Assembly: GCA_963514095.1 (NCBI GenBank)
Contig: OY741270.1
Location: 28,729,058 to 28,793,057, forward strand
Source: Eutrigla gurnardus
Lineage: Eukaryota; Chordata; Actinopteri; Perciformes; Triglidae
Reading direction: 5' to 3'
DNA: 64,000 bases
Shown: piece by piece, positions 1 to 9,215 of the stretch
Numbering within the stretch: the first letter of the stretch is position 1
How the letters are laid out: every line of letters starts with the position of its first letter
Made by a program: the position numbers and the translations under genes
The notes under the pieces: generated by a model
What the model was told of the DNA's origin: nothing
The model's input: the letters and a program-made list of their open reading frames with translations, nothing else
The model's database searches: none

Positions 1-634
1 GGAGACGATTAACACACATTAAAAGCAAATCTGTCTCAGACTCACAATCAAACAGTGAGAAACAGTGAATGTGAGGAAGCTTTGGCTGCAGGACTTCTCT
101 CATGCAGCTCTCCAAACAGTTACAGCAGAACTGTTGGATTTTGTTGGATTATTACACATGTTTTTTAAGCGGAGAAACATGCATACGAGTCATTTGTGTC
201 ATCAAGTTGTGATTCCAACTGACAGTTCATACAAAAAATTCAACCTGGATTTTAAACTCAAAAACATGTTTGCATTTAGTGCCAAGACAAACCTTGTTTT
301 ATTATTATGTATTCCTCCTGCCAATATGGTGGATTTAATTTTGAAGAGCTTAAGAGTTTGTGCAAAGAACAAAAACCTCGTTGCACCTTCGGGGAGGGGG
401 GAGCGACCCGCTGACAGCAGGGAAAGTGGATAAGTTGCTGGTTTATAGTAATAAGCAGCATTAGTCGAGAGCTTTGGGCATCGACGCATTCACTGGAATA
501 ATTTTAAAATGACATTTCAACGCTAATAATATATGGTGATGAGTGAAGCACAAGTTACTCAGGAAGTTAATTATGTTCTCCTTTAAAAAGTAATAGTACT
601 ACTTCCCTTATTATTATTACTTGGTACCAAAACA

Positions 635-690
635 AGGAGTCGCCCCCTGATGGCCAGTAGAGAGAATGCAAGTTTAAGGCAGGTAAGCGA
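635..690 (+). repeat. Fragment of the 70-bp-unit dispersed element
   Basis: The sequence matches the end of a 70-bp unit (GGAGTCGCCCCCTGATGGCC, then AGTAGAGAGAATGCAAG) plus the element's 3' flank, in the same orientation as the arrays at 17.1 and 23.4 kb. It carries the GATGG variant rather than GGTGG, so the CTCF-like core is imperfect here. It shows the single-unit form of the element from which the larger arrays probably expanded. Confidence 0.7.
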
Positions 691-1679
691 ACTTTGACAG
701 TAATTAATACTGAAAACTTTGGAGATTGTTTTCACATGAAACTGATCAAATTCCACGATGATAGATATAAAGATAATGAGGGAATAGTAGTCGCCAATAA
801 ACAAGACACCGGATACATAAACAGCTATCAGAGGCTTCAACCCACAAACATCAGCATTTTTGCTTTGATTGTCAAGAAATGAATCTTTTTCAAACTCAAA
901 CCAATAAGAACGTCTACATCCGAACATCACATTGATATTTTCCCTCATCCTCATTCTTTTATCGCTGGCGGAGGCAGTGAAACATTCCAGCCACCTAATG
1001 GGTGGAACTTGATTACTGTGGTCGCCGCTGAGCGGTCCTGGACCCGTTCTGACCCTTAAAGACCCGAGTTGTTCACATCCAGCACTGAGAGTTCAGCCGT
1101 CTCCCTCTGTGTTTGGACGGAGGACCGGTCGGCTCGGCCGGTGGCGGCTGCTTTCCAGCCTCCGGACCGGAGCGTGGATAATCGGATTAAACCCCCGCTG
1201 AGCGGCCGCGGTGGGGGGAGGGGCTCTGACTCCTAAAACAGCCAAACAATAACACACTGGGTTAATAGAGCTCCATTATCTGATTAGCTTCCCTCATTTT
1301 TTTTTAGCCTTTTAGGAATAATGCAGCATTGACTGCAGAATAAAAAACAAGGATGTCTCGGGTTCAGATCTGCAGCAGCTGGACTCTAACTGTACAAACA
1401 CGACAATAAAGTCTTCAAGTCATGCTTTGTGCTCACTTCAGGTCTTTTTGGAAACAGTACGGTATTCATGATACATCATGTGCCAAAGAAAAGGGTTCAA
1501 CATTTTCAGTTTGCTCTTAAAAAAAACCATTGTGACCTCTTTATAAAGATTTAGTCTTCAGAAGTGTCTCTTTAAATATATTATTACATATTGACTTGGT
1601 GTCCAGGACAACATGAATGTTGAATTGATTCTTACATTGAGTGCAGTAAACATTATTGAATGTTAATGTGAATGCTTCC

Positions 1680-1680
<1 letters not shown>

Positions 1681-1723
<43 letters not shown>
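1681..1723 (+). repeat. (GT)21 microsatellite at an fgfr3 splice acceptor
   Basis: An uninterrupted GT dinucleotide run ends seven bases before the first exon base; only GGTTCAG lies between. It occupies the place of the usual polypyrimidine tract. UG-rich RNA of this type is bound by TDP-43 and CELF proteins in other vertebrate genes, so it may influence inclusion of the next exon. Confidence 0.95.
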
Positions 1724-1726
<3 letters not shown>

Positions 1727-1730
1727 TCAG

Positions 1731-1868
1731 GTGGTCCTATGGGGTGTTGCTGTGGGAGATCTTCACCCTGGGGGGCTCGCCGTACCCAGGAATCCCAGTA
1801 GAAGAACTCTTCAAGCTGCTGAAGGAGGGACATCGGATGGACAAACCTGCCAACTGCACCCATGAACT
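1731..1868 (+). CDS. fgfr3: fgfr3 exon: end of the tyrosine kinase C-lobe
   Basis: Fibroblast growth factor receptor 3, a plasma-membrane receptor tyrosine kinase that binds FGFs with heparan sulfate and signals through FRS2-MAPK, PLC-gamma and STATs. This 138-bp exon has the length I recall for the matching exon of vertebrate FGFR genes. It starts in phase with one base completing the Val of SDVW, then reads WSYGVLLWEIFTLGGSPYPG and on through GIPVEELFKLLKEGHRMDKP to the NCTHE motif, closing with CT of a split Leu codon. This is kinase subdomains IX-X (alpha-F to alpha-G). Acceptor TTCAG|G and donor CT|GTAGGT are visible. The exon is a multiple of three, so skipping would keep the frame but delete part of the kinase. 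Assignment to FGFR3 rests mainly on the terminal exon. Confidence 0.96.
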
Positions 1869-2876
1869 GTAGGTGTCGTTATTTGAGTTATTTATTTATG
1901 TAAACCAACTGAGTTTCTGCTTCTTACATACACAGTCAAGAAGGGAAGGAGTGGTACCCACTCACTGTGCAATTACTAATTAATAATCTACTCATACAAA
2001 CCTGGACACTCTGCAATAGTAATAATAATTTAACTGCTAATTTCCACTAATGTCATTTATCCACTGTATAAAACACTATGCCATATACAGTCCTGTATAT
2101 TTTATCTCTATTCATCCTCTATACGGTCCTCTACACTGAACTTATTTGTATTTTACTTGTATTCTCATCTCTACTTTATATATATTTAGCCAAGAGTTTA
2201 CTGTTTATACCTCCTTATTTTCTACACAAGTTTTGTAAGCTGCTGGAAATCCAATTTCCTTGCAGGAGTCATCCCAAAGGGATCAATAAAGAGAAGTCAA
2301 AGTCAGTTTCTTTTCCAAATAAACCACAGGCAACGTCAAGTTTCTGCTGATTAGGATGTTCTTTTTAAAAAATACCACAGGTCTACTAAGTTTGAAGGTT
2401 TTCTTTCACAACAAAACTAATAATTCAGGTTAAAATAACCATGTTTGTTATGTAAGTTGTGTATCAGAACCACAATAAGATAACATCGGCGTCCTGTGTG
2501 AAAGTTGTTTGTTTGACCCGTCCACCAAAATTCACTGGTTCGACTTCAATATGAAAAACCCAAAGTGTTTGAGGTTAAATGTATCAGCATTTATTTCGGA
2601 CATTAAATGTGTTTTTTTATAAGATCAGTTATTTTGAAAGACTTCACCACATATTGGTCATATCGCTCCGGGTCACACGCGGTCAGCAGCTCGGTCGTCC
2701 TGAGATGTTTTCATCCGTCAGCTGTGGTTCAATGCTGTTGCTTCCTTGCAGCTGAAAACACAACGAGAGGAAAATGAAAGCTGATAGAAACCAGAGAACA
2801 ACGTTGCTTTAACCTTAATTACAGAGCAGATGAAGTAGACCCAGTTTCCCTCTAACGGACCCTGGATGTGTTTCAG
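1869..2876 (+). other. fgfr3: fgfr3 intron containing a retroposon tail
   Basis: A 1,008-bp intron with donor GTAGGT and acceptor GTTTCAG. Apart from the LINE/SINE-like tail at about 2040-2305 no feature is recognised. The sequence is AT-rich and carries no conserved coding frame. Confidence 0.9.
2040..2305 (+). repeat. Probable fish LINE/SINE 3' tail in an fgfr3 intron
   Basis: The block runs through T-rich sequence with CTGTATATTTTATCTC-like text to a segment close to CAATTTCCTTGCAGGAGTCA followed by GGGATCAATAAAG. The ending GGGATCAATAAAG is typical of 3' ends of teleost non-LTR retroposons. It is in plus orientation relative to fgfr3 and carries an AATAAA. Family identity comes from memory and needs a repeat-library match. 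Confidence 0.5.
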
Positions 2877-2982
2877 GTACATGATCATGAGGGAGTGCTG
2901 GCACGCCGTGCCGTCTCAGAGGCCGACCTTCAGGCAGCTGGTGGAGGACCACGACCGGCTCCTGTCCATGACCTCCACCGAT
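2877..2982 (+). CDS. fgfr3: fgfr3 exon: end of kinase domain
   Basis: A 106-bp exon, again the length I recall for FGFR genes. One base finishes the split Leu, followed by YMIMRECWHAVPSQRPTFRQ and LVEDHDRLLSMTSTD. It contains the conserved kinase subdomain XI arginine (SQRPTF) and a Tyr in a YxxM context (YMIM), a potential PI3-kinase p85 docking site equivalent to human FGFR3 Tyr724. Acceptor TTTCAG|G and donor GAT|GTAAGT are both consensus. The MTSTDEYLDL junction with the next exon is FGFR3-like (human VTSTDEYLDL). Confidence 0.96.
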
Positions 2983-3741
2983 GTAAGTCTCACCTCACAT
3001 GACCTCACCTTTCTTTTATTCTAAGCATTAAAGGGGAGTTAGAGCGACTGTATCCTCTATGATGTCATCATTCTGGGTGAAAAAGGAATAAATGGATGTC
3101 GTTCAAGTGTCTTAGCGACGCGTCCTCGGAGGTAGAGTTGTATGGAAGTCTATGAGAAAATGAGTCGACTTCTCACTTGATTTATGACCTCAGTAAACAT
3201 TATAAACATGAGTTTATGGCGTAGGCTTTAGGGGGCGTGGCTACTTTGTTTGTCCGTGTTTTCGTCTTAGAACTTGAACCCTTTTGTGTTTTTTAAGTTC
3301 ATGAAAGTTAATAGTAACATTTAGTTTGTCTATAAATGACAGATGTCCTGTATTGTTGCTTCTGGCCGTATGAAGCCAAACTCACCCGATGGGTGATGTC
3401 ACAGTGACTACGTCCACTTCTGTACATTCTGTCATTTTTAATTTAAAAACACTCGATTTTTTCGACATATACACACATTTAACACATGGATGCAGGATTA
3501 AAACGTTTCATTTCACTGCATCTTTAAAATGTTAGGCTGTTTTATGTATTAAGATTTAGATCAAACAGGAAAATAAAAAATGATTCGTACAAAACAGTAT
3601 TCATTAATGTGTGCAAAACATGTAAGAAAGAAGAAAAAAATACAGAAAACGGATCATAACAAATCTTTGTTTATTTATTAGCACAGAAGGGCTTTGACGT
3701 GTGACATCCCGGTCTAACCTTTGACCCCCCTACCCTGACAG
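2983..3741 (+). other. fgfr3: Last fgfr3 intron, with a dispersed repeat fragment
   Basis: A 759-bp intron with GTAAGT donor and CCTGACAG acceptor. Much of it (about 3050-3440) resembles the flanking part of the dispersed percomorph element seen elsewhere in the window. No coding potential was recognised. Confidence 0.85.
3050..3440 (-). repeat. Diverged copy of the dispersed element (no tandem array)
   Basis: Shared blocks include TATGGAAGTCTATGAGAAAA, then CTTGATTTATGACCTCAGTA with AACATGAGTTTATGG, and GCTTTAGGGGGCGTGGCTAC. These occur in the same order and orientation as in the copies at 27.2 and 37.9 kb. The 70-bp unit is not amplified here. It is a solo, diverged copy inside the last fgfr3 intron. 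Confidence 0.65.
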
Positions 3742-3906
3742 GAGTACCTGGACCTGGCGGTGCCCTTCGAGCAGTACTCGCCCACCTGTCAGGACTCCAA
3801 CAGCACCTGCTCGTCAGGAGACGACTCGGTGTTCGCCCACGACCCGCTGCCCGACGAGCCCTGTCTTCCCAAACAGCTGCCCAGTAACGGGGTGATTAGG
3901 ACGTAG
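3742..3906 (+). CDS. fgfr3: fgfr3 terminal coding exon: C-terminal tail
   Basis: Starts at GAG after ACAG and ends at TAG (3904-3906). It encodes EYLDLAVPFEQYSPTCQDSN, then STCSSGDDSVFAHDPLPDEP and CLPKQLPSNGVIRT. YLDL is the conserved PLC-gamma SH2 docking tyrosine (human FGFR3 Tyr760). The VPFEQYSP and SGDDSVFAHD segments and the final Arg-Thr fit FGFR3 better than FGFR1, which I recall as SGEDSVFSHEPLP ending in LKRR. The tail keeps a DEPCLP segment that human FGFR3 lacks but other FGFRs have. The stop is followed ten bases later by a run of 16 G. Confidence 0.96.
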   Translation, partial: EYLDLAVPFEQYSPTCQDSNSTCSSGDDSVFAHDPLPDEPCLPKQLPSNGVIRT

Positions 3907-3916
3907 GACCTGAGCC

Positions 3917-3932
3917 GGGGGGGGGGGGGGGG
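3917..3932 (+). repeat. G16 homopolymer just after the fgfr3 stop
   Basis: Sixteen consecutive G residues begin ten bases after the TAG. In RNA such a tract can stack into quadruplex structures. Long homopolymers are also error-prone in assembly, so its exact length is uncertain. Confidence 0.9.
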
Positions 3933-6900
3933 ACACTTCATCCTCCTCACAGTCTCACAGAAACCTCAGCGACTCCTCAAAGATATGGAAAGCATGCAAT
4001 ACTTCCACAGTGCTTCAGCTGGACAGTTCGTCGTCTTAAACCCCTCCTCCTCCTCTTCCTCCCCAAGAGACTCTCCGAACATTTGAAGGATTATTTTTTT
4101 GTTTGTGCTTTTCAGAAATGAAATTATATTTTTGTACTCGGGCCAGTCTTTTTGTTACGGACAATCTGTGGGGGTGAAACCATTCCGTGCCTACTGGGAT
4201 AAAAAGAAACACCCCTCCTGAGACTGAAAAAGACAAGAGGATATATACGAGGAGGGATGAAGGGCATTGGTCGGTGACTGGTTGGACCTCACGGTTTTTT
4301 ATTCTCCTCTCGTCTGCACGGAGCCCTAAAGAAGAGAATCCGTGACAAGATACCAGCAAAAACCAGAATCAACTCACGTGACGGGGACTCGTTCTTCCGG
4401 AGACACTCAGTAACCGTTTTGTTTTTACGGGAGGAAGACGGAGAGGTCACATGACCACGTAGGTCATCGCGTTTCAGCGTCCCGACAAAAACGGAGTTTG
4501 GAACAAAATCCCTCACGAAGAGTGAGGCGGCGTTTCAGGGTCTTTCAGTCATGAGTACAATAAGGTTTGGAGGTTGTTGTTTTTTTTTTTTTAATGTATC
4601 TAGAAAATGATTTATTGTAAATATATAAATGCAAATATGTATCATATTGCTGTTCACAGCCGTTGTACTTTAAAGACAAAAAATTACTTCTTTTTTTTAT
4701 TGTTTTAGGATGGAAACATTGCAATCTAGAAGACACTGTCATGAAAGTGTAAAACATTTAATCATCAGAAAAGGTTTATTTGAAAAATTAACGTGTATAT
4801 TTGTAAAGATATTTATAGACTTAACATGTGGTTCGAAAAAGGTCTAGTTTAGGGTTTTAGTACTGTACACAAAGATTTTTATTTCAATTTTCTTTTTTTG
4901 TAACTTATTTCACAACAGAACTGCAGCGTTATTTTCACAGACTCCTCTGTTTTTATCCATCTTTTTTCCATTTTTCCGGTTTGAAAAAAATTATAATTAA
5001 GAATGTATGCCGAACAAAACGCACAGGTTTTGATTGAGAACTCATCATATTCTGGTTTCAGAGGGGGAAAAGTTGACGTTTGCAATATTAAAGCAGCGAT
5101 TAACTCTTGCTGGGCAAGAAAACGCAGCGCTTGGAGAATCAGATCTAGATCCAGAAACGGATCCAGATCCAGAAACGGATCCAGAGGCCTTTTAGTGCGA
5201 CGGGAGAACGAGCTGTGAATCATAACGAGCCTTCAGAGAACCTCAGCCTGTTCAATAAGAAATCCTCCTGCTTCAGTCCTCGTTGTTTTATAGATTCCAG
5301 TGTGGGCACAGCTCTAGTGATAACTACATTTCCCAGAATGCTTCTCGGCAGTTGTCGGGTGAACGGGCTTGAACTCGCAGCATTCAGAAAAAATGTGCAA
5401 ACACGCAACAGGACGAGTGTAAGCAATAGATATTTAAACTCAACTTGCTCTGTGTTTAGCTGCAGTGCATTTTGGGACTTTGAGTTCAGCAATCATGCAC
5501 GATCAACGCTGACATTCACCGTTAAAATAAATAAATGACTAAATAAATCCGACGTTATAATGACCGTCACCTTTAACGCTGTTAAAGCAGCTGTGGGTGG
5601 ACTCCTCCTCTTAAAGGTCGCTCTGAAGGCTTCAAACTCTTATTGTATGCCGGAAAGGTCACGGGGTCGATGCTAACATGCTGTGTCCAGTGTCAAAGTG
5701 CCCTTGAGCAAGAACTTGTGTGTGCACATCGTGGATAAAAACACGAGCTCGGAGGCAGAAGTGTGGAGCTGTTTTGTCCCTTTTTGAGTTTGCTAAAAAA
5801 AAAATAAAAAGCAACCTGCCCAGACGCTTGAGATTTTATCGCTGCTCTAAAGTATTAATACTGAAATGAAGGCATGCTGTGTGACTCACAGCAAACACAT
5901 ATATAGAGATAAATATATATATATATATTGGTTTGTTAAAGGAGACTCTGAAGTCCGAGGTGGACTCTTAGCTTAGTTTGCAACAACAACAACAAAAAAG
6001 TGCCAAATGAGTCTTAAACAGTCGATTTCAGAGTTCTCCAGGTCTCTGAACCAGAATCTGCACTGGAATGTAGGCGGGCGGAGGTCACATGTGCAGGGAG
6101 GACCACCTTCTTCTTCTCTTTTAAATCCAGTCGTCTCTCCAGCTGAACCCCTCCCCTCCCAAAAGCGCAAATGTTTACAGAGTCTGTTTTTTTTTGTTTT
6201 TTTTAGCAAAGTCACGAAAGGGAAAGCGGAAACACGATAACTCGCTGCTACATGATCAAAACACTTTACAACGGCCTTTATTCCGGTGTGTGAACTGCAT
6301 TTATATCGACATTTTATTGTTATCACCCAACAGGAATGTGTCAGTACTTAATCACCCCCCCAATATTTAAAGTACTTAAAAGAGTGAACATTTGTATTTA
6401 ATTCTATTGCTACACTGGGAGAGTTTTCTTTTGTTTTCAAGCACTAAATGATGTACTTTTCCGTCGGTTTATGCACAGAAACAAGGTCTTTGGAAAGTGG
6501 AAGGTTACAACCCGATTATTTCTGTTTTTTGGCCCAAATCTATGAAGTGCCTGCAATAATTTAGCGAGCAAAAAAAAAAAGATTAATTGATTCATTTTGA
6601 ATGTATAATTGCAACAAACATAAAAAAAATCCGTTGTCAGTAGAAGCGGGTTGTGTGCCCGTTTTACGTTTTTTCTCTGGAGTGAACGACAGGAAGGCAC
6701 TTGTGTGAAGGTTGGATGATCTAATGAAACGCTGTTTTGTTGTATTTATTCTTCCATGCTGGGTGAAAGCTTTCCCTATGGTGAGAGCATTTTTATTCAG
6801 AGCTATCTGCTTTTTTATGTTGTTTTTCATCAAAGAGCCAGAACATGTTGATGATGATGTAGAGCCGTCGTTTAGATTCGCTCCATCAGGCTTCTCTTCT

Positions 6901-8341
6901 GGCTTCATTATTAATAGTTTATTTGGATGCCCTCCCTGGCTTCTCTTTTTTTTCGATATCCTTCACACTGTTGCTTTTAGAAAGCATATGTTGTTTTTAA
7001 CGGGTTTGTTGCATTCTGTGGTTCCGATGCTGCAAATCTATAATAGAAGGAAATTATTGACTTTCCTTCAGGTTTTCAAAGCCATCTGACCCATATATCA
7101 GTTTGCTGATACATTTAATTGCTGTTATATTTAAAATTAAAAAAAATACAAAATATGAACTTTCACGTTAACAAAAACGATGTTTTAAAGTCAAATTTTA
7201 ATTGAACATTTGAATTGTTTGTGTAGGAAACGACAGTATGATGTAAATCATGGAGACTTTTTAAACGTACGTGAATCATTTTCTCTACATTAACATTCAG
7301 CCTCATTTCAGCTCGGAAAAAAACAGACTAATTGACCAAGATTTCTAACACTAGCCCAGTTTTATTCTAGAAAATATGATTATTATTACACATTAACATT
7401 TGCTTTGACCACCAAGGTAGAAATGAGTTTCATTGTCCAAAAATTCACTCAACAGCGACACTAAATTCAGCATTTGAATCACGAAAATACCATCAGCATC
7501 TAATGCAGATACAAATATTGGCTTTGAAAACCTGAGACGGATGTTTGTCGGCCGACAGTCGGATGTTAAAAACAACGCATGCTTTTTTCTAGCAGCGTGT
7601 TTCCTCTTACTGTATGTACAGTCTCACATCCTCTCACCGACTTATTTATTCTCTTTTTTCTGCAACAACAAAAAAGAACAGATCAGGATTGGAGTGGGAA
7701 GCGGGAGGCGAGGAAGTAACCTTCTCCTCACCACACAAGCTCTACATATTTCTCACGTGTTTTTGTTGTTTATGGTTAGCTTTCACACTGTTTTTTGGGT
7801 TTTTTTTATCACGCCGTTCTTACCCGATGATGTTATTCCAGATTCATTTATAGTTTGTTGAAATATGCTTCCACGTTGTACATGAGTAGAGTTTTATGTA
7901 GCTGTGTGAGCTATTTGATGAGGGGGAATGATTTCCATATACTGTTTATTTTCATTTTGCATTCCACGTCAGGTTTTTTTTTAGGGGGTTTTTAAACAAT
8001 AGCGAGACAAAAATCGTGTCCTTTTCATTTTTATTTTTTTTTCAATCCCACATAATTTATTTTCCTTCCTCTGTATTCATGTTTCTAACATAGAAAGGTG
8101 GAACTAACCATTTTGGCATTATGATGTGATTTTTTTTTTTTTTTTAATTTGTAATTCATAGCTTGTTTTGTTGCGATGTACCTGTTTTGATCATGATGAA
8201 TCCTCTGTAACATTCCACCACAACTACATCCCCTCTGGGCAAACAGATCCCAACAGAAACAGCTATTTCACAACCTCTCTCTCTCACTCTCTCTCTGTCT
8301 CTCTCTGTGCCTGACAAACGATGCTGTCAAAAAAGGTTTTC

Positions 8342-8347
8342 AATAAA
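8342..8347 (+). terminator. fgfr3: Candidate polyadenylation signal for fgfr3
   Basis: AATAAA followed by CATGTTATAATAG and then a GT/CT-rich stretch (GTCGCTGTCCTCGCC, CTGTCTGTCACTG) that could serve as the downstream element. It is the best-looking plus-strand signal after the fgfr3 stop. The choice is inferred. Confidence 0.55.
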
Positions 8348-8365
8348 CATGTTATAATAGCGTCG

Positions 8366-9039
8366 CTGTCCTCGCCGCCTGTCTGTCACTGAGAACGTTT
8401 GTCCAAAAGAAAAACAAACAACAAAAGAAAACACAGACTTTTGTGATTCTCGGTGATCAAATCACAAAGTTTATGTCCAAAAACCAAAAATACCACAAAA
8501 ACACAAACACGACATCTCTGGGGTTTTTCTGTTTTCGTCTGGACTCTTTTGTGATCTCGGTCCGGGGATCCGTGTTGGTTTTTCCTTCTGCGAAGACCAA
8601 CTGTGGGTGAAACCGGATACAAACAGTAGACGTGGTGGCGCCATGGTAACCATTGTTGTCCTGGGAGACGTCCTGGCACGGCAGCTAGCTTTAATGTTAA
8701 TAATAATAGTGCATTTTATTTAAAGACGCACTCAAGGACACCATTGAAGACATTCATAAACAACAACTACATCAAACAGTAATAAACAAAGAAATGTGGC
8801 TACTTAGCACGATCGTCATTATGATTTGAATAAGGATGCTAATACGCTAACGTTGAGCATGTTGCGTGCCTCTTTTGTGAGTGAGATCAAAGGTCGGCGC
8901 CCCGAAACGGGTCCTCCACAGCTCTGTTTTGTTTGCACTCATAGCACTGTTAGCACCGTTAGCTGCTAGCTGTCGGCTCAGCTGATGCAATCTTTAGATG
9001 ATAGCTTGCTAAAATTTGCTAATCAGCACGAAACACAAG
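8366..9039. other. Intergenic stretch, nothing recognised
   Basis: Start of the interval between fgfr3 and letm1. It includes the palindrome-like GGCGCCATGGTAACC at about 8637-8651 and several GCTAGC/TTAGC words common in fish repeats. No gene, RNA or clear repeat family was seen. Confidence 0.6.
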
Positions 9040-9215
9040 CTGAGGTTGATGGGGACGTCGTTAGTTTTGCAGATATTTAGTCATAACATTTTTTTAAAAA
9101 CTTCATAACGACAACGTTAAAGTCAATGGATTCCAAAAAAAGGGGTAGGATTCATCCTCTGGGGACCATGAATGTCTTTACACTCCAACTATTAGTTTCT
9201 CAAATGTTGACCTAT
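9040..9215 (+). repeat. Dispersed teleost repeat fragment
   Basis: The segment AGGTTGATGGGGACGTCGTT, then AGTTTTGCAGATATTTAGTC and GATTCATCCTCTGGGGACCA with TGAATGTCT, follows the order of a repeat I remember as very common in teleost genomes. A second, shorter relative lies at about 20080-20200. No coding capacity. Confidence 0.55.

Larger units (their letters stand above)
1..1730 (+). other. fgfr3: fgfr3 intron (partial), upstream of the first visible exon
   Basis: This is the 3' part of an fgfr3 intron. I looked for the preceding kinase exon, which encodes the VKWMAPEAL region in all FGFRs, and did not find it, so the intron extends left of the window. It contains a CpG-rich block at about 1020-1230, a small dispersed-repeat fragment at 635-690, and a (GT)n tract abutting the acceptor. 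No ORF here resembles a known protein. Confidence 0.8.
3907..8365 (+). other. fgfr3: Candidate fgfr3 3' UTR
   Basis: About 4.45 kb separates the stop codon from a good polyadenylation signal at 8342-8347. The stretch is T-rich on the plus strand, has several ATTTA/TATTTAT elements of the kind that destabilise or localise mRNA, and has only short chance ORFs on either strand. I infer one long 3' UTR, but earlier signals (for example AATAAA-like sequence at about 5525-5535) could give shorter transcripts. A hydrophobic plus-strand frame at 6712-7089 was judged to be chance. Confidence 0.55.

Noticed and set aside
6561..7089. Overlapping frames of 125 codons (plus) and 115 codons (minus) in the fgfr3 3' region
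   Set aside because: The plus frame is hydrophobic from T-rich DNA and the minus frame resembles no family I know. Neither has splice signals or a promoter, and the region is best read as 3' UTR.
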